A stretch of 8,288 nt of DNA from JBARCX01 sp049794535 (GTDB lineage: Bacteria > Pseudomonadota > Gammaproteobacteria > Xanthomonadales > Rhodanobacteraceae), in the NCBI GenBank assembly GCA_049794535.1, contig JBARCX010000045.1, positions 1 to 8,288 on the forward strand, written 5' to 3'. How positions within the stretch are numbered: the first letter of the stretch is position 1; each line of letters begins with the position of its first letter. A program made the translations under genes and the position numbers. Under the pieces are notes generated by a model. That model saw only the letters and a list, made by a program, of their open reading frames with translations, was not told where the DNA came from and did no database searches. Of the stretch, positions 1 to 7,099 are shown in pieces.

Positions 1-1591
1 AGCGCTGTTCGGCACGATCAAGCACCACCACGCATTCGCGCGCAGGCGCATGGCCGTCCCTTTGTAGCGTCAGCATGTGGCCCTCGCGGTCAAACAAGGC
101 CAGCTTGACGGGTATCGGGACGGGAAGCTTGTCGGGTTGGCCCGGTGTGGCTGGGGTGTGTTGCGATAAGGTCAGCGTGTATTCGCAGTGCATGGCATCG
201 AACTCACCATGCGCTTTGAGGCGTGGCGTGCCCGCCTGCGCATACCAGCGTAGATAGGGCGACAGATCGATGTTGTTCGCCTCGCCCAATGCGGCGAGGA
301 AATCTTCAATGGCGGCGGCGCGTCCGTCATTGCGTTCAAAGTACAGATCCATACCACGACGGAAGCCGGTTTCGCCGAGTCGTCCGGCCAGCATGCGCAC
401 CAACTCCGAGCCTTTTTCGTACACCGTCGCCGTGTAGAAATTATTGATTTCCCGGTATTCGCTGGGGCGCACGGGGTGTGCCAAGGGGCCGGCATCTTCG
501 GGGAACTGCGCACGCCGCAACAAAGACACATCCTCGATGCGCTTCAGTGCTGGCGAGTTCATATCCGCCGAGAAGCTTTGTTCGCGGAAGACCGTAAGCC
601 CTTCTTTCAGGCTGAGCTGGAACCAGTCCCGGCAGGTGACGCGATTACCGCTCCAGTTGTGGAAGTACTCGTGCGCGACCACCGCCTCGACCGCGCGATA
701 TTCGTCATCGGTGGTGGAGTCGGGATCGGCCAGCAGGTACTTCGCGTTGAAGACATTGAGGCCCTTGTTCTCCATCGCGCCCATGTTGAAGTCGTGCGTG
801 GCCACCACATGGAACACATCGAGATCGTAGTTGCGACCATAGGCCTGCTCGTCCCAGCGCATCGAGCGCTCCAACGCATCCATCGCGTAATGGCAGCGAT
901 CGATCACGTTCGCTTCGGACCACATCACCAGCTTCACCTTGCGGGCGTCGGCGGTAACGTAATCGCGCTCGATCTTTTCCAGCCGCCCGGCGACCAGTGC
1001 AAACAGGTAGCTGGGTTTCGGGTGCGGATCGACAAAGCGCGCCCAGTGGCGGCCATCCGGCAGTTCGCCAGCACCATCCGGATTACCGCCAGCCAGCAGT
1101 ACCGGGAAGCGCGCGGTATCGGCGCGCAACGTCACGGTGTAGGTCGCCAGCACATCAGGCCGGTCAGGGAAGAAGGTGATATGGCGGAAACCTTGCGCTT
1201 CGCACTGAGTGAGCAAAAAGCCCGATTCGCGCGCGCCAGACAGATACAGGCCTTCCAGTGCCGTGTTCTCTGCTGGCTTTAGCCGCACACGGGTTTCCAG
1301 CACGCTGCCGTCGTGCGCACCATCCACTTCCAATACATGGTCAGCGTAGCGGTAGGCACTGTCGTCCAGCGGCTGTCCATCAAGCGCGATCGTCAGCAGT
1401 TCCAGCCCTTCGCCATCCAGCCGTAATGGCTCTGGTTGCGCGGGGTCGCAGCGCAACACAAGGCGCGTGTGGAGTTCGGTCGCATCGATGCCAAGGTCGA
1501 ATACCAGTTCCACCGACTCGACCCGCCAAGCAGGGGCGCGGTAGTCACTGAGGCGGATGGGGGCAAGGGTCTGTTCCGGGCGTGCGTTCAT
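1..1591 (-). CDS. pepN: Aminopeptidase N, M1 family zinc metallopeptidase (5' part, C-terminus outside window)
   Basis: This is a cytoplasmic zinc aminopeptidase that removes N-terminal residues from peptides in the last steps of protein turnover. The frame starts at the ATG at 1591 (MNARPEQTLAPIRLSDY) and is still open at the left edge, giving 530 residues; E. coli PepN has 870, so the C-terminal third is missing only because the window ends. The substrate-anchoring GAMEN motif is at residues 271-275. The zinc site HEYFHNWSGN begins at residue 307 and is followed 18 residues later by the third ligand Glu in SLKEGLTVF, the exact HEXXH-X18-E spacing. Motif positions lie about ten residues later than in E. 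coli. No good Shine-Dalgarno sequence precedes the ATG, and I see no alternative start codon in frame just upstream. The gene diverges from the epimerase gene. Family assignment is very secure. Confidence 0.97.
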   Translation of the reverse strand, partial: MNARPEQTLAPIRLSDYRAPAWRVESVELVFDLGIDATELHTRLVLRCDPAQPEPLRLDGEGLELLTIALDGQPLDDSAYRYADHVLEVDGAHDGSVLETRVRLKPAENTALEGLYLSGARESGFLLTQCEAQGFRHITFFPDRPDVLATYTVTLRADTARFPVLLAGGNPDGAGELPDGRHWARFVDPHPKPSYLFALVAGRLEKIERDYVTADARKVKLVMWSEANVIDRCHYAMDALERSMRWDEQAYGRNYDLDVFHVVATHDFNMGAMENKGLNVFNAKYLLADPDSTTDDEYRAVEAVVAHEYFHNWSGNRVTCRDWFQLSLKEGLTVFREQSFSADMNSPALKRIEDVSLLRRAQFPEDAGPLAHPVRPSEYREINNFYTATVYEKGSELVRMLAGRLGETGFRRGMDLYFERNDGRAAAIEDFLAALGEANNIDLSPYLRWYAQAGTPRLKAHGEFDAMHCEYTLTLSQHTPATPGQPDKLPVPIPVKLALFDREGHMLTLQRDGHAPARECVVVLDRAEQR

Positions 1592-1658
1592 ACGGGTAAC
1601 GATGAGGGCAAGGGATGGATCAGGCTAACATGCGGATCTTCGCTGAAAGGACAAGTTG

Positions 1659-2657
1659 ATGACTGGATATCGCGCCGAGCGGGCCTTGTTGGGGCCGCAT
1701 GAAATAGTGGTTTTGAGTGATGAAGTGCACGGACGCAGCATGCGCATCGCCCGACGCGGCGCGACCGTGCTCAGCATCACGCAGGTCGTCGAGGGCGTTA
1801 CGCATACACTGTCAGACGGCTACTGCGATGCAGGTGAGCTCGATAGCCGGCCTAGTTCGCGCTTCGCGATCATGGCGCCCTTCGCCAACCGCATTGACGA
1901 CGCGCGATATGAATTCGACGGCGTTTCGTACGATATGCAACCCGGTATTGAAGCATCGCAGCGTGCAAGCCGGCACGGTTTAGTACGCGGCGTGGATTTC
2001 GAGATTGCCTCGCTGCACGCCGATGAGCATGGTACGCATGTCACCATGACCACACAGGCGATTCGCCCACAGCCCGGTTATCCGCACGCCATCGATCTTG
2101 CGGTGAATTACACCCTGGCCGCCGATGGGCTCACATTGGAAGTCGTGATGCGCAATGTAGGTGATACCGCTGCGCCGTGCTTCTTCGGTTGGCATCCGTA
2201 TTTCCGCGTTGGCGACACGGCCGTCGATAGCTGGGAGCTGACGATTCCCGCCGACACATTGATCCGCATCGATACCGATTACATTCCGCTCACAGGCGCA
2301 GATGCCTACGTCGCATTGAGCAACGAACCCGGGTTGGATTTTCGTCAGTCGCACGCGATCGGCGCTATCAAACTCGATCATTGCTACACGAACCTTGCCC
2401 GTGATGCGGATGGTCGCATCCGCACGCACTTGCGCGATCCGTCCACCGGCATCGCTCTGGCGGTATGGCAGGAGCATGGCGTGATGCTCGCGTTTAGCGC
2501 GGACACCATCACGCGCGACGTGCGCCGTTCGGTAGCACTGGAGCCGATGGAGAGCATGTCCAACGCATTCAATCGACCTGACTGCGCCGATGCCATCCGG
2601 CTGGAGCCTGGCGCCGAGCGGCGTTTCCTCTGCGGCGTGGAAATTGCGCTGGCATAA
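1659..2657 (+). CDS. Aldose 1-epimerase family protein (galactose mutarotase-like)
   Basis: A 332-residue member of the aldose 1-epimerase family (COG2017), which interconverts alpha and beta anomers of aldoses or hexose phosphates in a beta-sandwich fold. Visible family landmarks are APFANRI at 73-79 (sugar-contacting Arg), the RHGLVRG segment with His106, FGWHPYF with the general-acid His179, LDHCY with Asp240, and the general-base Glu295 in ALEPMESMSNAF. The ATG at 1659 is chosen because AAAGGA at 1646-1651 sits seven bases upstream; a TTG one codon earlier is less likely. There is no signal peptide, so it is probably cytoplasmic. It lies 35 bp before tag on the same strand, and the two may share a transcript. 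The true sugar cannot be read from the sequence: galactose, glucose or a hexose 6-phosphate are all possible, so no gene symbol is given. Confidence 0.92.
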   Translation: MTGYRAERALLGPHEIVVLSDEVHGRSMRIARRGATVLSITQVVEGVTHTLSDGYCDAGELDSRPSSRFAIMAPFANRIDDARYEFDGVSYDMQPGIEASQRASRHGLVRGVDFEIASLHADEHGTHVTMTTQAIRPQPGYPHAIDLAVNYTLAADGLTLEVVMRNVGDTAAPCFFGWHPYFRVGDTAVDSWELTIPADTLIRIDTDYIPLTGADAYVALSNEPGLDFRQSHAIGAIKLDHCYTNLARDADGRIRTHLRDPSTGIALAVWQEHGVMLAFSADTITRDVRRSVALEPMESMSNAFNRPDCADAIRLEPGAERRFLCGVEIALA

Positions 2658-2692
2658 GCTAGATTGCGTGCGATCAAACCTGGGAAGCCACT

Positions 2693-3250
2693 ATGCAACG
2701 CTGCCATTGGGCCATGAACGACGAGCTTCTACGCGACTACCACGACACCGAGTGGGGCACGCCGCTGCACGATGATCGTGCGCTGTTCGAGTTCCTCTGC
2801 CTGGAAGGTGCGCAGGCGGGTTTGTCGTGGCGCACGGTGCTCGCCAAGCGCGATAACTACCGAAAGGCATTTCACAACTTCGAGATTGCCAAAGTCGCCG
2901 CGATGAAAGATCGCGAGCTGGAAAAACTGCTGCTTGATCCGGGCATCATTCGCAATCGCCTAAAAGTTACTGCGACGCGCGACAACGCCATCGCCGCACT
3001 GAAGATCATCGAGGAGTTCGGTAGCTTTGATCGCTACCTGTGGTCGTTCGTCGATGGCAAGGTCGTCCGCAATCGTTGGCGCGACAAGAGCGAGGTGCCG
3101 GCCAGTACACCGCTATCCGATCGCATGAGCAAAGAGATGAAAAAGCGTGGCTTCCGTTTTGTCGGAACCACCATCTGCTACTCGCAGATGCAGGCGACAG
3201 GTATGATCAACGACCACTTGGTGGGCTGCTTCCGTCATCGCCAAGTGTGA
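2693..3250 (+). CDS. tag: DNA-3-methyladenine glycosylase I
   Basis: Base-excision repair enzyme that excises 3-methyladenine from alkylated DNA. The 185-residue product closely matches E. coli Tag (187 residues) in length and in residue numbering. The four ligands of the zinc snap that joins the two termini are Cys4, His17, His175 and Cys179, the same positions as in E. coli. Glu38 and Trp46, which shape the 3-methyladenine pocket, are also at the same numbers, within LEGAQAGLSW. The ATG at 2693 is preceded by TGGGAAG at 2681-2687, a usable ribosome binding site. It follows the epimerase gene by 35 bp with no visible terminator between them, so read-through from that gene is likely. There is no functional link between the two. 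Identification is very secure. Confidence 0.97.
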   Translation: MQRCHWAMNDELLRDYHDTEWGTPLHDDRALFEFLCLEGAQAGLSWRTVLAKRDNYRKAFHNFEIAKVAAMKDRELEKLLLDPGIIRNRLKVTATRDNAIAALKIIEEFGSFDRYLWSFVDGKVVRNRWRDKSEVPASTPLSDRMSKEMKKRGFRFVGTTICYSQMQATGMINDHLVGCFRHRQV

Positions 3251-3468
3251 TGGCGCGCAGTCGCCCGGGTGAGTTCCGGGGGGCTGCATTCACGGACATG
3301 TACGCACGTGCTGGCGCATACCTTGCACGGGTCACCGCATGGCCATGATGGAGCCGCTCCCGACGCGCATCATCGATCTATAGTGCTGTACCGCAGCTAT
3401 CGTCGTGCACGTTAGTCAGCGGTCTTGCCAGAGCACGCCACATAGACACTGCATAGTTAGGGGATGTG
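3251..3468. other. Intergenic region between tag and the acyltransferase gene
   Basis: About 218 bp without a supportable gene. A TATAGT hexamer at 3379-3384 resembles a -10 box for the downstream gene, but I find no convincing -35 element at the usual distance. No strong terminator hairpin with a T-run follows tag. Confidence 0.5.
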
Positions 3469-4635
3469 ATGAATCGACTGCCGGGCCTCGATCTATTACG
3501 AGCGATCGCGATCGTATGGGTGATGCTGTTCCACTCCTGGGTTATCGATGGCTGGGGCCATTTCGGCGGCGTGGAAACCTTCGGCTGGATGGGTGTCGAC
3601 CTGTTCTTTGTGCTCAGTGGCTATTTGATTGGTTCGCAGTTATTAAAACCGTTGGCAAACGGTGAGCCAGTGTCCTTTGCGGATTTCTACCTGCGCCGAG
3701 CATTCCGAGTACTGCCGGTGTTTTTCGTCGTGTTGGCGCTGTACTTTCTTTGGCCTGCGTTCCGTGAGTTTCCGGGTATCCAGCCGCTGTGGCAGTTCCT
3801 CAGCTTCACGATCAATTTGCTGATCGACTACGAGCACAACAAAGCGTTTTCTCATGTGTGGTCGCTCTGCGTTGAGGAGCATTTCTACTTGTTGTTCCCC
3901 TGGCTGGCCTGGTGGCTAACACGGCGGCCATCGGTGACGAAATTCATCAGCGTATGCATCGCCGTCGTTTTGGGTGGCATGGCCATTCGTGGTTACGTGT
4001 GGCTGCACGAAATCGCTCCATTGCGCGGTGTTGATGACGGGCGCCTGAGTTTGCGCTATCTCCAAGACATCTATTACCCCACATGGTCGCGACTCGATGG
4101 CTTGCTGATCGGTGTAGTGCTAGCGACGATCAAGGCTTACCGCCCAGAGTTATGGACACGGTTGCAGCACAAGGCTAACAGTCTGATGTTCGTCGGGCTG
4201 ATCGTCGTCGGTTTAGCGATCTGGTTGTTCCGTGGCAAGTCGGACTTGCTGTCTACGGTTGTCGGATATCCCCTGTTGTCGCTCGGCCTGGGTTTGCTTG
4301 TTCTGGCGGGCGCCGGCACACAAAGTTGGCTGGGCAAGTGGCGAGTGCCTGGGGCGGGTTGGATCGCGCTGACGTCCTATAGCCTCTACCTGAGCCACAA
4401 GGCCGTACTACATCTGGTTGAGGTCACGCTGGGTACTCAAGTCGATGGACACGGTGTGCTGACCTTCGCTGTCTATACGTTGGCTGTTCTAGCGGTAGGC
4501 GCGCTGCTGTACTACACCGTGGAACGGCCTTTTCTGCGATTACGCGAGCGATTTCACGTGTCGGCAAAACCCCAGTCGGATCCATCGGGCGCGGGTGCTT
4601 CTCCGCTGCGTGAAGTCACGAGCAGCTCCATGTAA
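3469..4635 (+). CDS. Membrane acyltransferase, OafA/acyltransferase-3 family
   Basis: A 388-residue polytopic inner-membrane enzyme of the acyltransferase-3 family, which moves acyl groups (often acetyl) across the membrane onto sugars of O-antigen, exopolysaccharide, peptidoglycan or other glycans. The first helix carries the family R-X10-H motif with Arg11 and catalytic His22 (LDLLRAIAIVWVMLFH). GWMGVDLFFVLSGYLIG at 39-55, the RxxR motif at 77-80 in LRRAFRVLP, and FSHVWSLCVEEHFYLLFPWL at 127-146 follow, all family landmarks. TRP- and Leu-rich helices continue to about residue 350 and end in YYTVERPFLRLRERF, followed by a short hydrophilic tail. No periplasmic SGNH domain is fused. The ATG at 3469 is preferred over a GTG one codon upstream because AGGGGA at 3459-3464 is then four bases away. 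The gene stands alone, with no glycan operon beside it, so the acceptor is unknown. Confidence 0.93.
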   Translation: MNRLPGLDLLRAIAIVWVMLFHSWVIDGWGHFGGVETFGWMGVDLFFVLSGYLIGSQLLKPLANGEPVSFADFYLRRAFRVLPVFFVVLALYFLWPAFREFPGIQPLWQFLSFTINLLIDYEHNKAFSHVWSLCVEEHFYLLFPWLAWWLTRRPSVTKFISVCIAVVLGGMAIRGYVWLHEIAPLRGVDDGRLSLRYLQDIYYPTWSRLDGLLIGVVLATIKAYRPELWTRLQHKANSLMFVGLIVVGLAIWLFRGKSDLLSTVVGYPLLSLGLGLLVLAGAGTQSWLGKWRVPGAGWIALTSYSLYLSHKAVLHLVEVTLGTQVDGHGVLTFAVYTLAVLAVGALLYYTVERPFLRLRERFHVSAKPQSDPSGAGASPLREVTSSSM

Positions 4636-4647
4636 GCAGTGGAGCTG
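4623..4647. terminator. Inverted repeat over the acyltransferase stop codon, possible bidirectional terminator
   Basis: CAGCTCCA at 4623-4630 and TGGAGCTG at 4640-4647 form a perfect 8-bp stem with a 9-base loop that contains the TAA stop codon. It lies between convergent genes, where a shared terminator is expected, but no T-run follows on either strand, so function as an intrinsic terminator is uncertain. A small CCAG-gctt-CTGG hairpin lies just beyond at 4651-4662. Confidence 0.45.
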
Positions 4648-4699
4648 ATGCCAGGCTTCTGGTGAAAGCGATGGGCAAACGACGCGATGGAATAACCTG

Positions 4700-5677
4700 T
4701 CAGTTAGGTTGTACGGTCAGCAGCATGTCTGCGAATCGTCGAAGGTCGACGTTGCCGCCAGAGACGATGATGCCGACCTTCTTTCCGACCACATCGATCT
4801 TGCGTGTAAACACGGCGGCTGCCGCCAGGCAACCCGTGGGCTCCACGACCGTCTTCATGCGACTGGCAAAGAAACCCATTGCTTGGATTAATTCGTCATC
4901 CGTGACGGTGACAATATCGTCAACCAGCTGCTGAATAATGGGGAACGTGTGCTTGCCAAGATGCTGCGTCTGCGCGCCATCGGCAATGGTCTGCGGGGCA
5001 TCGATATGAATGATGCTTCCGCTACGAAAGCTGCGCTGTCCATCATTCCCCGCTTCGGGCTCGACACCAATGATCTTGCAGTCGGGGTTGAAGGCTCGCG
5101 CAGCCGTCGCGCTTCCCGATAACAGCCCGCCGCCTCCCAAGGGAACAACCAGCACATCCAAGCGCCCCGCATCTTCAAACAGCTCCTTGGTCGCTGTGCC
5201 TTGGCCAGCCATGACATGTGGATGGTCGTAGGGTGGAATCAAGGTAAGGCCGCGCTCCGTGGCAAAGCGTTGACCGAGTACTTCGCGATCTTCGGCGTAA
5301 CGGTCGTACTGGATCACCTCGGCACCGTAGCCGCGTGTCGCTTCGACTTTGGCAGCCGGCGCATCGTACGGCATCAGAATCACCGCTTTGATGCCTAACA
5401 ACCGAGCCGCGAGTGCAATCGCTTGTGCGTGATTGCCGGACGAGAATGCAATCACGCCCGCGGCCTTCTGCGTCGGTGTGAATTGGGCAAGGGCGTTATA
5501 AGCGCCGCGAATCTTGAAGGCCCCCATCCGCTGAAAGTTTTCGCATTTGAAGAACAGCTCGGCGCCTACGCGATCGTCGGCAGTGCGCGAGGTCAATATC
5601 GGTGTGCGATAAGCAACGCCCGCGATTCTTTCGTGCGCAGCGACAATGTCGGCGTAGTCGATGGCGAGTGCATTCAT
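4700..5677 (-). CDS. PLP-dependent serine/threonine dehydratase or serine racemase-like enzyme (fold type II)
   Basis: A 325-residue fold-type II PLP enzyme that would deaminate serine, threonine or 3-hydroxyaspartate to the 2-oxo acid and ammonia, or racemise serine. The Schiff-base Lys55 lies in GAFKIRGAYN, the phosphate-side loop is SSGNHAQA at 79-86, and the PLP-phosphate glycine loop is VPLGGGGLLSG. There is no C-terminal ACT domain, so it is the short catabolic type and not the isoleucine-regulated biosynthetic IlvA, which is about 500 residues. VEPEAGNDGQ keeps the Glu, +4 Gly and +6 Asp arrangement of the divalent-cation site in serine racemases and hydroxyaspartate dehydratases. The ATG at 5677 has GGAAG at 5689-5685 seven bases upstream. 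An upstream helix-turn-helix frame ends with its TGA overlapping this start. The substrate is not resolvable here, so no symbol is given. Confidence 0.92.
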   Translation of the reverse strand: MNALAIDYADIVAAHERIAGVAYRTPILTSRTADDRVGAELFFKCENFQRMGAFKIRGAYNALAQFTPTQKAAGVIAFSSGNHAQAIALAARLLGIKAVILMPYDAPAAKVEATRGYGAEVIQYDRYAEDREVLGQRFATERGLTLIPPYDHPHVMAGQGTATKELFEDAGRLDVLVVPLGGGGLLSGSATAARAFNPDCKIIGVEPEAGNDGQRSFRSGSIIHIDAPQTIADGAQTQHLGKHTFPIIQQLVDDIVTVTDDELIQAMGFFASRMKTVVEPTGCLAAAAVFTRKIDVVGKKVGIIVSGGNVDLRRFADMLLTVQPN

Positions 5678-5934
5678 GTGTTTTCTTCCGTGGGCGGATC
5701 AGTGTAGACCGTCGATCGGCTAACACCCAATGTTCTAGCTACTTCCCAATGAATGAGTGAATTCAAGATGTCATGGATGTGTATCCATGCGTCATGTTTT
5801 TTTCGCTCTCGGCGTATGCCAAGATCACGAGCGCCATTCGTACAGGGGGAATGGCGTCCGCAAATTCTTGCTACTAGCTGCTTTAAGTTATGCGGTGTCA
5901 GGCTATCCCTGGAATCGAGAAGTTGGAACTTCAC
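5674..5934 (-). pseudogene. Open frame ending in a recombinase-like helix-turn-helix (probable gene remnant)
   Basis: This is an 86-codon frame whose last third reads IHDILNSLIHWEVARTLG then VSRSTVYTDPP. The segment EVARTLGVSRSTVY is a near-consensus helix-turn-helix like that at the C-terminus of serine resolvases and invertases. The rest of the frame (MKFQLLDSRDSLTPHNL onward) resembles nothing I recognise, and there is no catalytic recombinase domain. The only start in this frame is a GTG at 5934 without a ribosome binding site, right after a TAG. Codons such as AGA, ACA and TTG in the motif differ from the neighbouring genes. Its TGA at 5676-5674 overlaps the dehydratase ATG. A decayed mobile-element recombinase tail is the simplest reading; a small coupled regulator is the alternative. 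Confidence 0.45.
5772..5803 (+). other. Hairpin followed by seven T in the divergent intergenic region
   Basis: CATGGAT at 5772-5778 and ATCCATG at 5783-5789 form a perfect 7-bp stem with a GTGT loop; TTTTTTT at 5797-5803 follows after seven bases. The T-run is further from the stem than in a standard intrinsic terminator. It reads toward the lipoprotein gene, where no upstream rightward gene needs terminating, so it could be an attenuator-like element, a protein-binding palindrome or chance. Confidence 0.35.
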
Positions 5935-5951
5935 TTTCTAGGGGGAAAGGA

Positions 5952-6767
5952 ATGATTCGCAGACTATTAATGATGGCGCTTGTGCTGTCGGCGTTAGTGA
6001 TGTCTGGCTGCGCAAGCGTACCCATGGCTAGCAAGAGCGCGGATGCCCAGGCGAAGTTGTTTACGCCGACCACCGGCAAGGCAACGGTATATATCTACCG
6101 TAATGAGATCATTGGTGCAGCCATCAAGATGCCGCTTTTGATTGATGGCATTGCGATAGGCGATACGGCGGCGAAGACCTATGTCGAGCAGGTATTGCCG
6201 CCGGGCACACATGTCATTACATCCAAGGCTGAGAACGACGCAACACTGTCGGTCTCGGCGCAAGCCGGGCAGACCTATTACGTATGGCAGGAAGTGAAAA
6301 TGGGCGTGCTTTATGCGCGGAGCAAGCTGCATCTTGTCGACGAAGCCACCGGGCGCAACGCGGTCGAAGAATGCAGCCTGATTCAGGCCACTAATCCGTT
6401 GACCGTGCCAGCCCAAACTGAGCAGGCGGCTACCCCCGTAGCTGCTCCGTCATCGGAGGCGGTGGCACCCATGGCGGTGCCGTCATCAGACGTTTCCGCA
6501 GCATCCGTGGCTCCGGTAGTCAGCACCCCCGTTGCGACAACAGCAACGACTCCAGCCAGCGACCTGGCCAGCCTGGACGCCCGCATCAATCGCCCAATGT
6601 TTACCGCTGCTCAGAACGTCGCTGCCACACAGCAGTGTGATTCGATGATCCATGTGCTGAGTGTTAGCGGCGAGTCTGCAATGTTTTCTTCGGAGTGCGC
6701 TGCCGGCCGCGATCCATTACGTATCGCATGTGATGGGGCGAGCTGCACACCGCTTCCGGCACGATAA
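5952..6767 (+). CDS. DUF2846-type lipoprotein with Pro/Ala/Ser/Thr linker and four-cysteine tail
   Basis: A 271-residue predicted lipoprotein of unknown function. The signal peptide MIRRLLMMALVLSALVMSGC ends in a lipobox with Cys20; the next residue is Ala, not Asp, which favours outer-membrane sorting. Residues about 40-145 form a domain that I read as DUF2846: GKATVYIYRNEIIGAAIKMPLLIDG, then a KTYVEQVLPPGTH segment and AGQTYYVWQEVKMGV. A low-complexity linker rich in Ala, Pro, Val, Ser and Thr runs from about 150 to 207. The last 60 residues hold four cysteines at 229, 249, 260 and 265, which could form disulphides in the periplasm. The ATG at 5952 is chosen because GGGGGAAAGGA lies just upstream and the signal peptide starts there; the frame stays open upstream to 5757, but that part has no signal or ribosome binding site. 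It appears to be a single-gene unit. Confidence 0.85.
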   Translation: MIRRLLMMALVLSALVMSGCASVPMASKSADAQAKLFTPTTGKATVYIYRNEIIGAAIKMPLLIDGIAIGDTAAKTYVEQVLPPGTHVITSKAENDATLSVSAQAGQTYYVWQEVKMGVLYARSKLHLVDEATGRNAVEECSLIQATNPLTVPAQTEQAATPVAAPSSEAVAPMAVPSSDVSAASVAPVVSTPVATTATTPASDLASLDARINRPMFTAAQNVAATQQCDSMIHVLSVSGESAMFSSECAAGRDPLRIACDGASCTPLPAR

Positions 6768-6789
6768 TCCAGGGCGCGGAAACCGTCTC

Positions 6790-6813
6790 GGCAGCGCGTG
6801 AAATCGCGCTGCC
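6790..6813 (+). terminator. Strong hairpin downstream of the lipoprotein gene
   Basis: GGCAGCGCG at 6790-6798 and CGCGCTGCC at 6805-6813 form a perfect 9-bp GC-rich stem with a TGAAAT loop, 22 bases after the lipoprotein stop codon. The position suggests 3'-end formation or transcript stabilisation. There is no T-run, so it would not be a classical intrinsic terminator. Confidence 0.55.
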
Positions 6814-7099
6814 ATGGGTGAGCTTTGTACACACTTAAAAGAGCTGCCGTACAGCCGTCAAGGCCGATGCATCTGTAGGGCGTCAACTCAAGTTGTGGGC
6901 ACACCTGGAGACAAGACCAGTAATGGTTTTCATGCAGCACATGCAGCATGACCTGTAGGCATTCGCCGACAGACATCGTTAGCTTCTTGGATCAGGATTT
7001 CCATTGTTGAAAAGCAATAGAGATGTAAGCGATTAATTCATAAGTGCACAGGCGCTGGTCACAATCCGGCGGGATGTCTAGACATGCTCGGGGAAACTA
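6814..7099. other. Gene-poor intergenic stretch before the small membrane protein gene
   Basis: No coding region here is convincing. Visible small structures are the inverted repeat CAACT-ca-AGTTG at 6884-6895, a 9-bp tandem duplication of CATGCAGCA at 6931-6948, and a palindrome at 7074-7085. A possible weak promoter for the next gene has TTGAAA at 7007-7012 and ATTAAT at 7032-7037, but the 19-base spacing is long. Composition is more AT-rich from about 6990 on. Confidence 0.5.
7074..7085. promoter_or_regulatory. 12-bp perfect palindrome upstream of the small membrane protein gene, possible operator
   Basis: ATGTCTAGACAT is a perfect palindrome ending 14 bases before the ATG at 7100 and lying downstream of the only promoter-like hexamers seen. 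That is a reasonable place for a dimeric repressor to bind, but there is only one copy and no matching regulator in view. Confidence 0.3.

Noticed and set aside
476..1282. 268-codon rightward open frame
   Set aside because: It is antisense to pepN, which has all its catalytic motifs in the other strand; the translation has no recognisable domain and no ribosome binding site.
3503..3514. 12-bp palindrome CGATCGCGATCG
   Set aside because: It lies inside the acyltransferase coding sequence and is explained by consecutive Ala-Ile-Ala-Ile codons in a membrane helix.
5757..5951. Upstream extension of the lipoprotein frame (65 extra residues)
   Set aside because: The signal peptide and lipobox begin at the ATG at 5952, which has a strong ribosome binding site; the extension would bury the signal peptide and crosses the hairpin and T-run.
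6418..6555. Repetitive stretch with near-repeated CCGTCATC segments
   Set aside because: It encodes the low-complexity Ala/Pro/Ser/Thr linker of the lipoprotein; not a separate repeat element.
6611..6976. 121-codon leftward open frame beginning MSVGECLQVMLHVL
   Set aside because: It overlaps the 3' end of the lipoprotein gene and its downstream hairpin, has no clear ribosome binding site and no family I recognise. The part at 6814-6976 is not excluded as a remnant, but nothing supports it.
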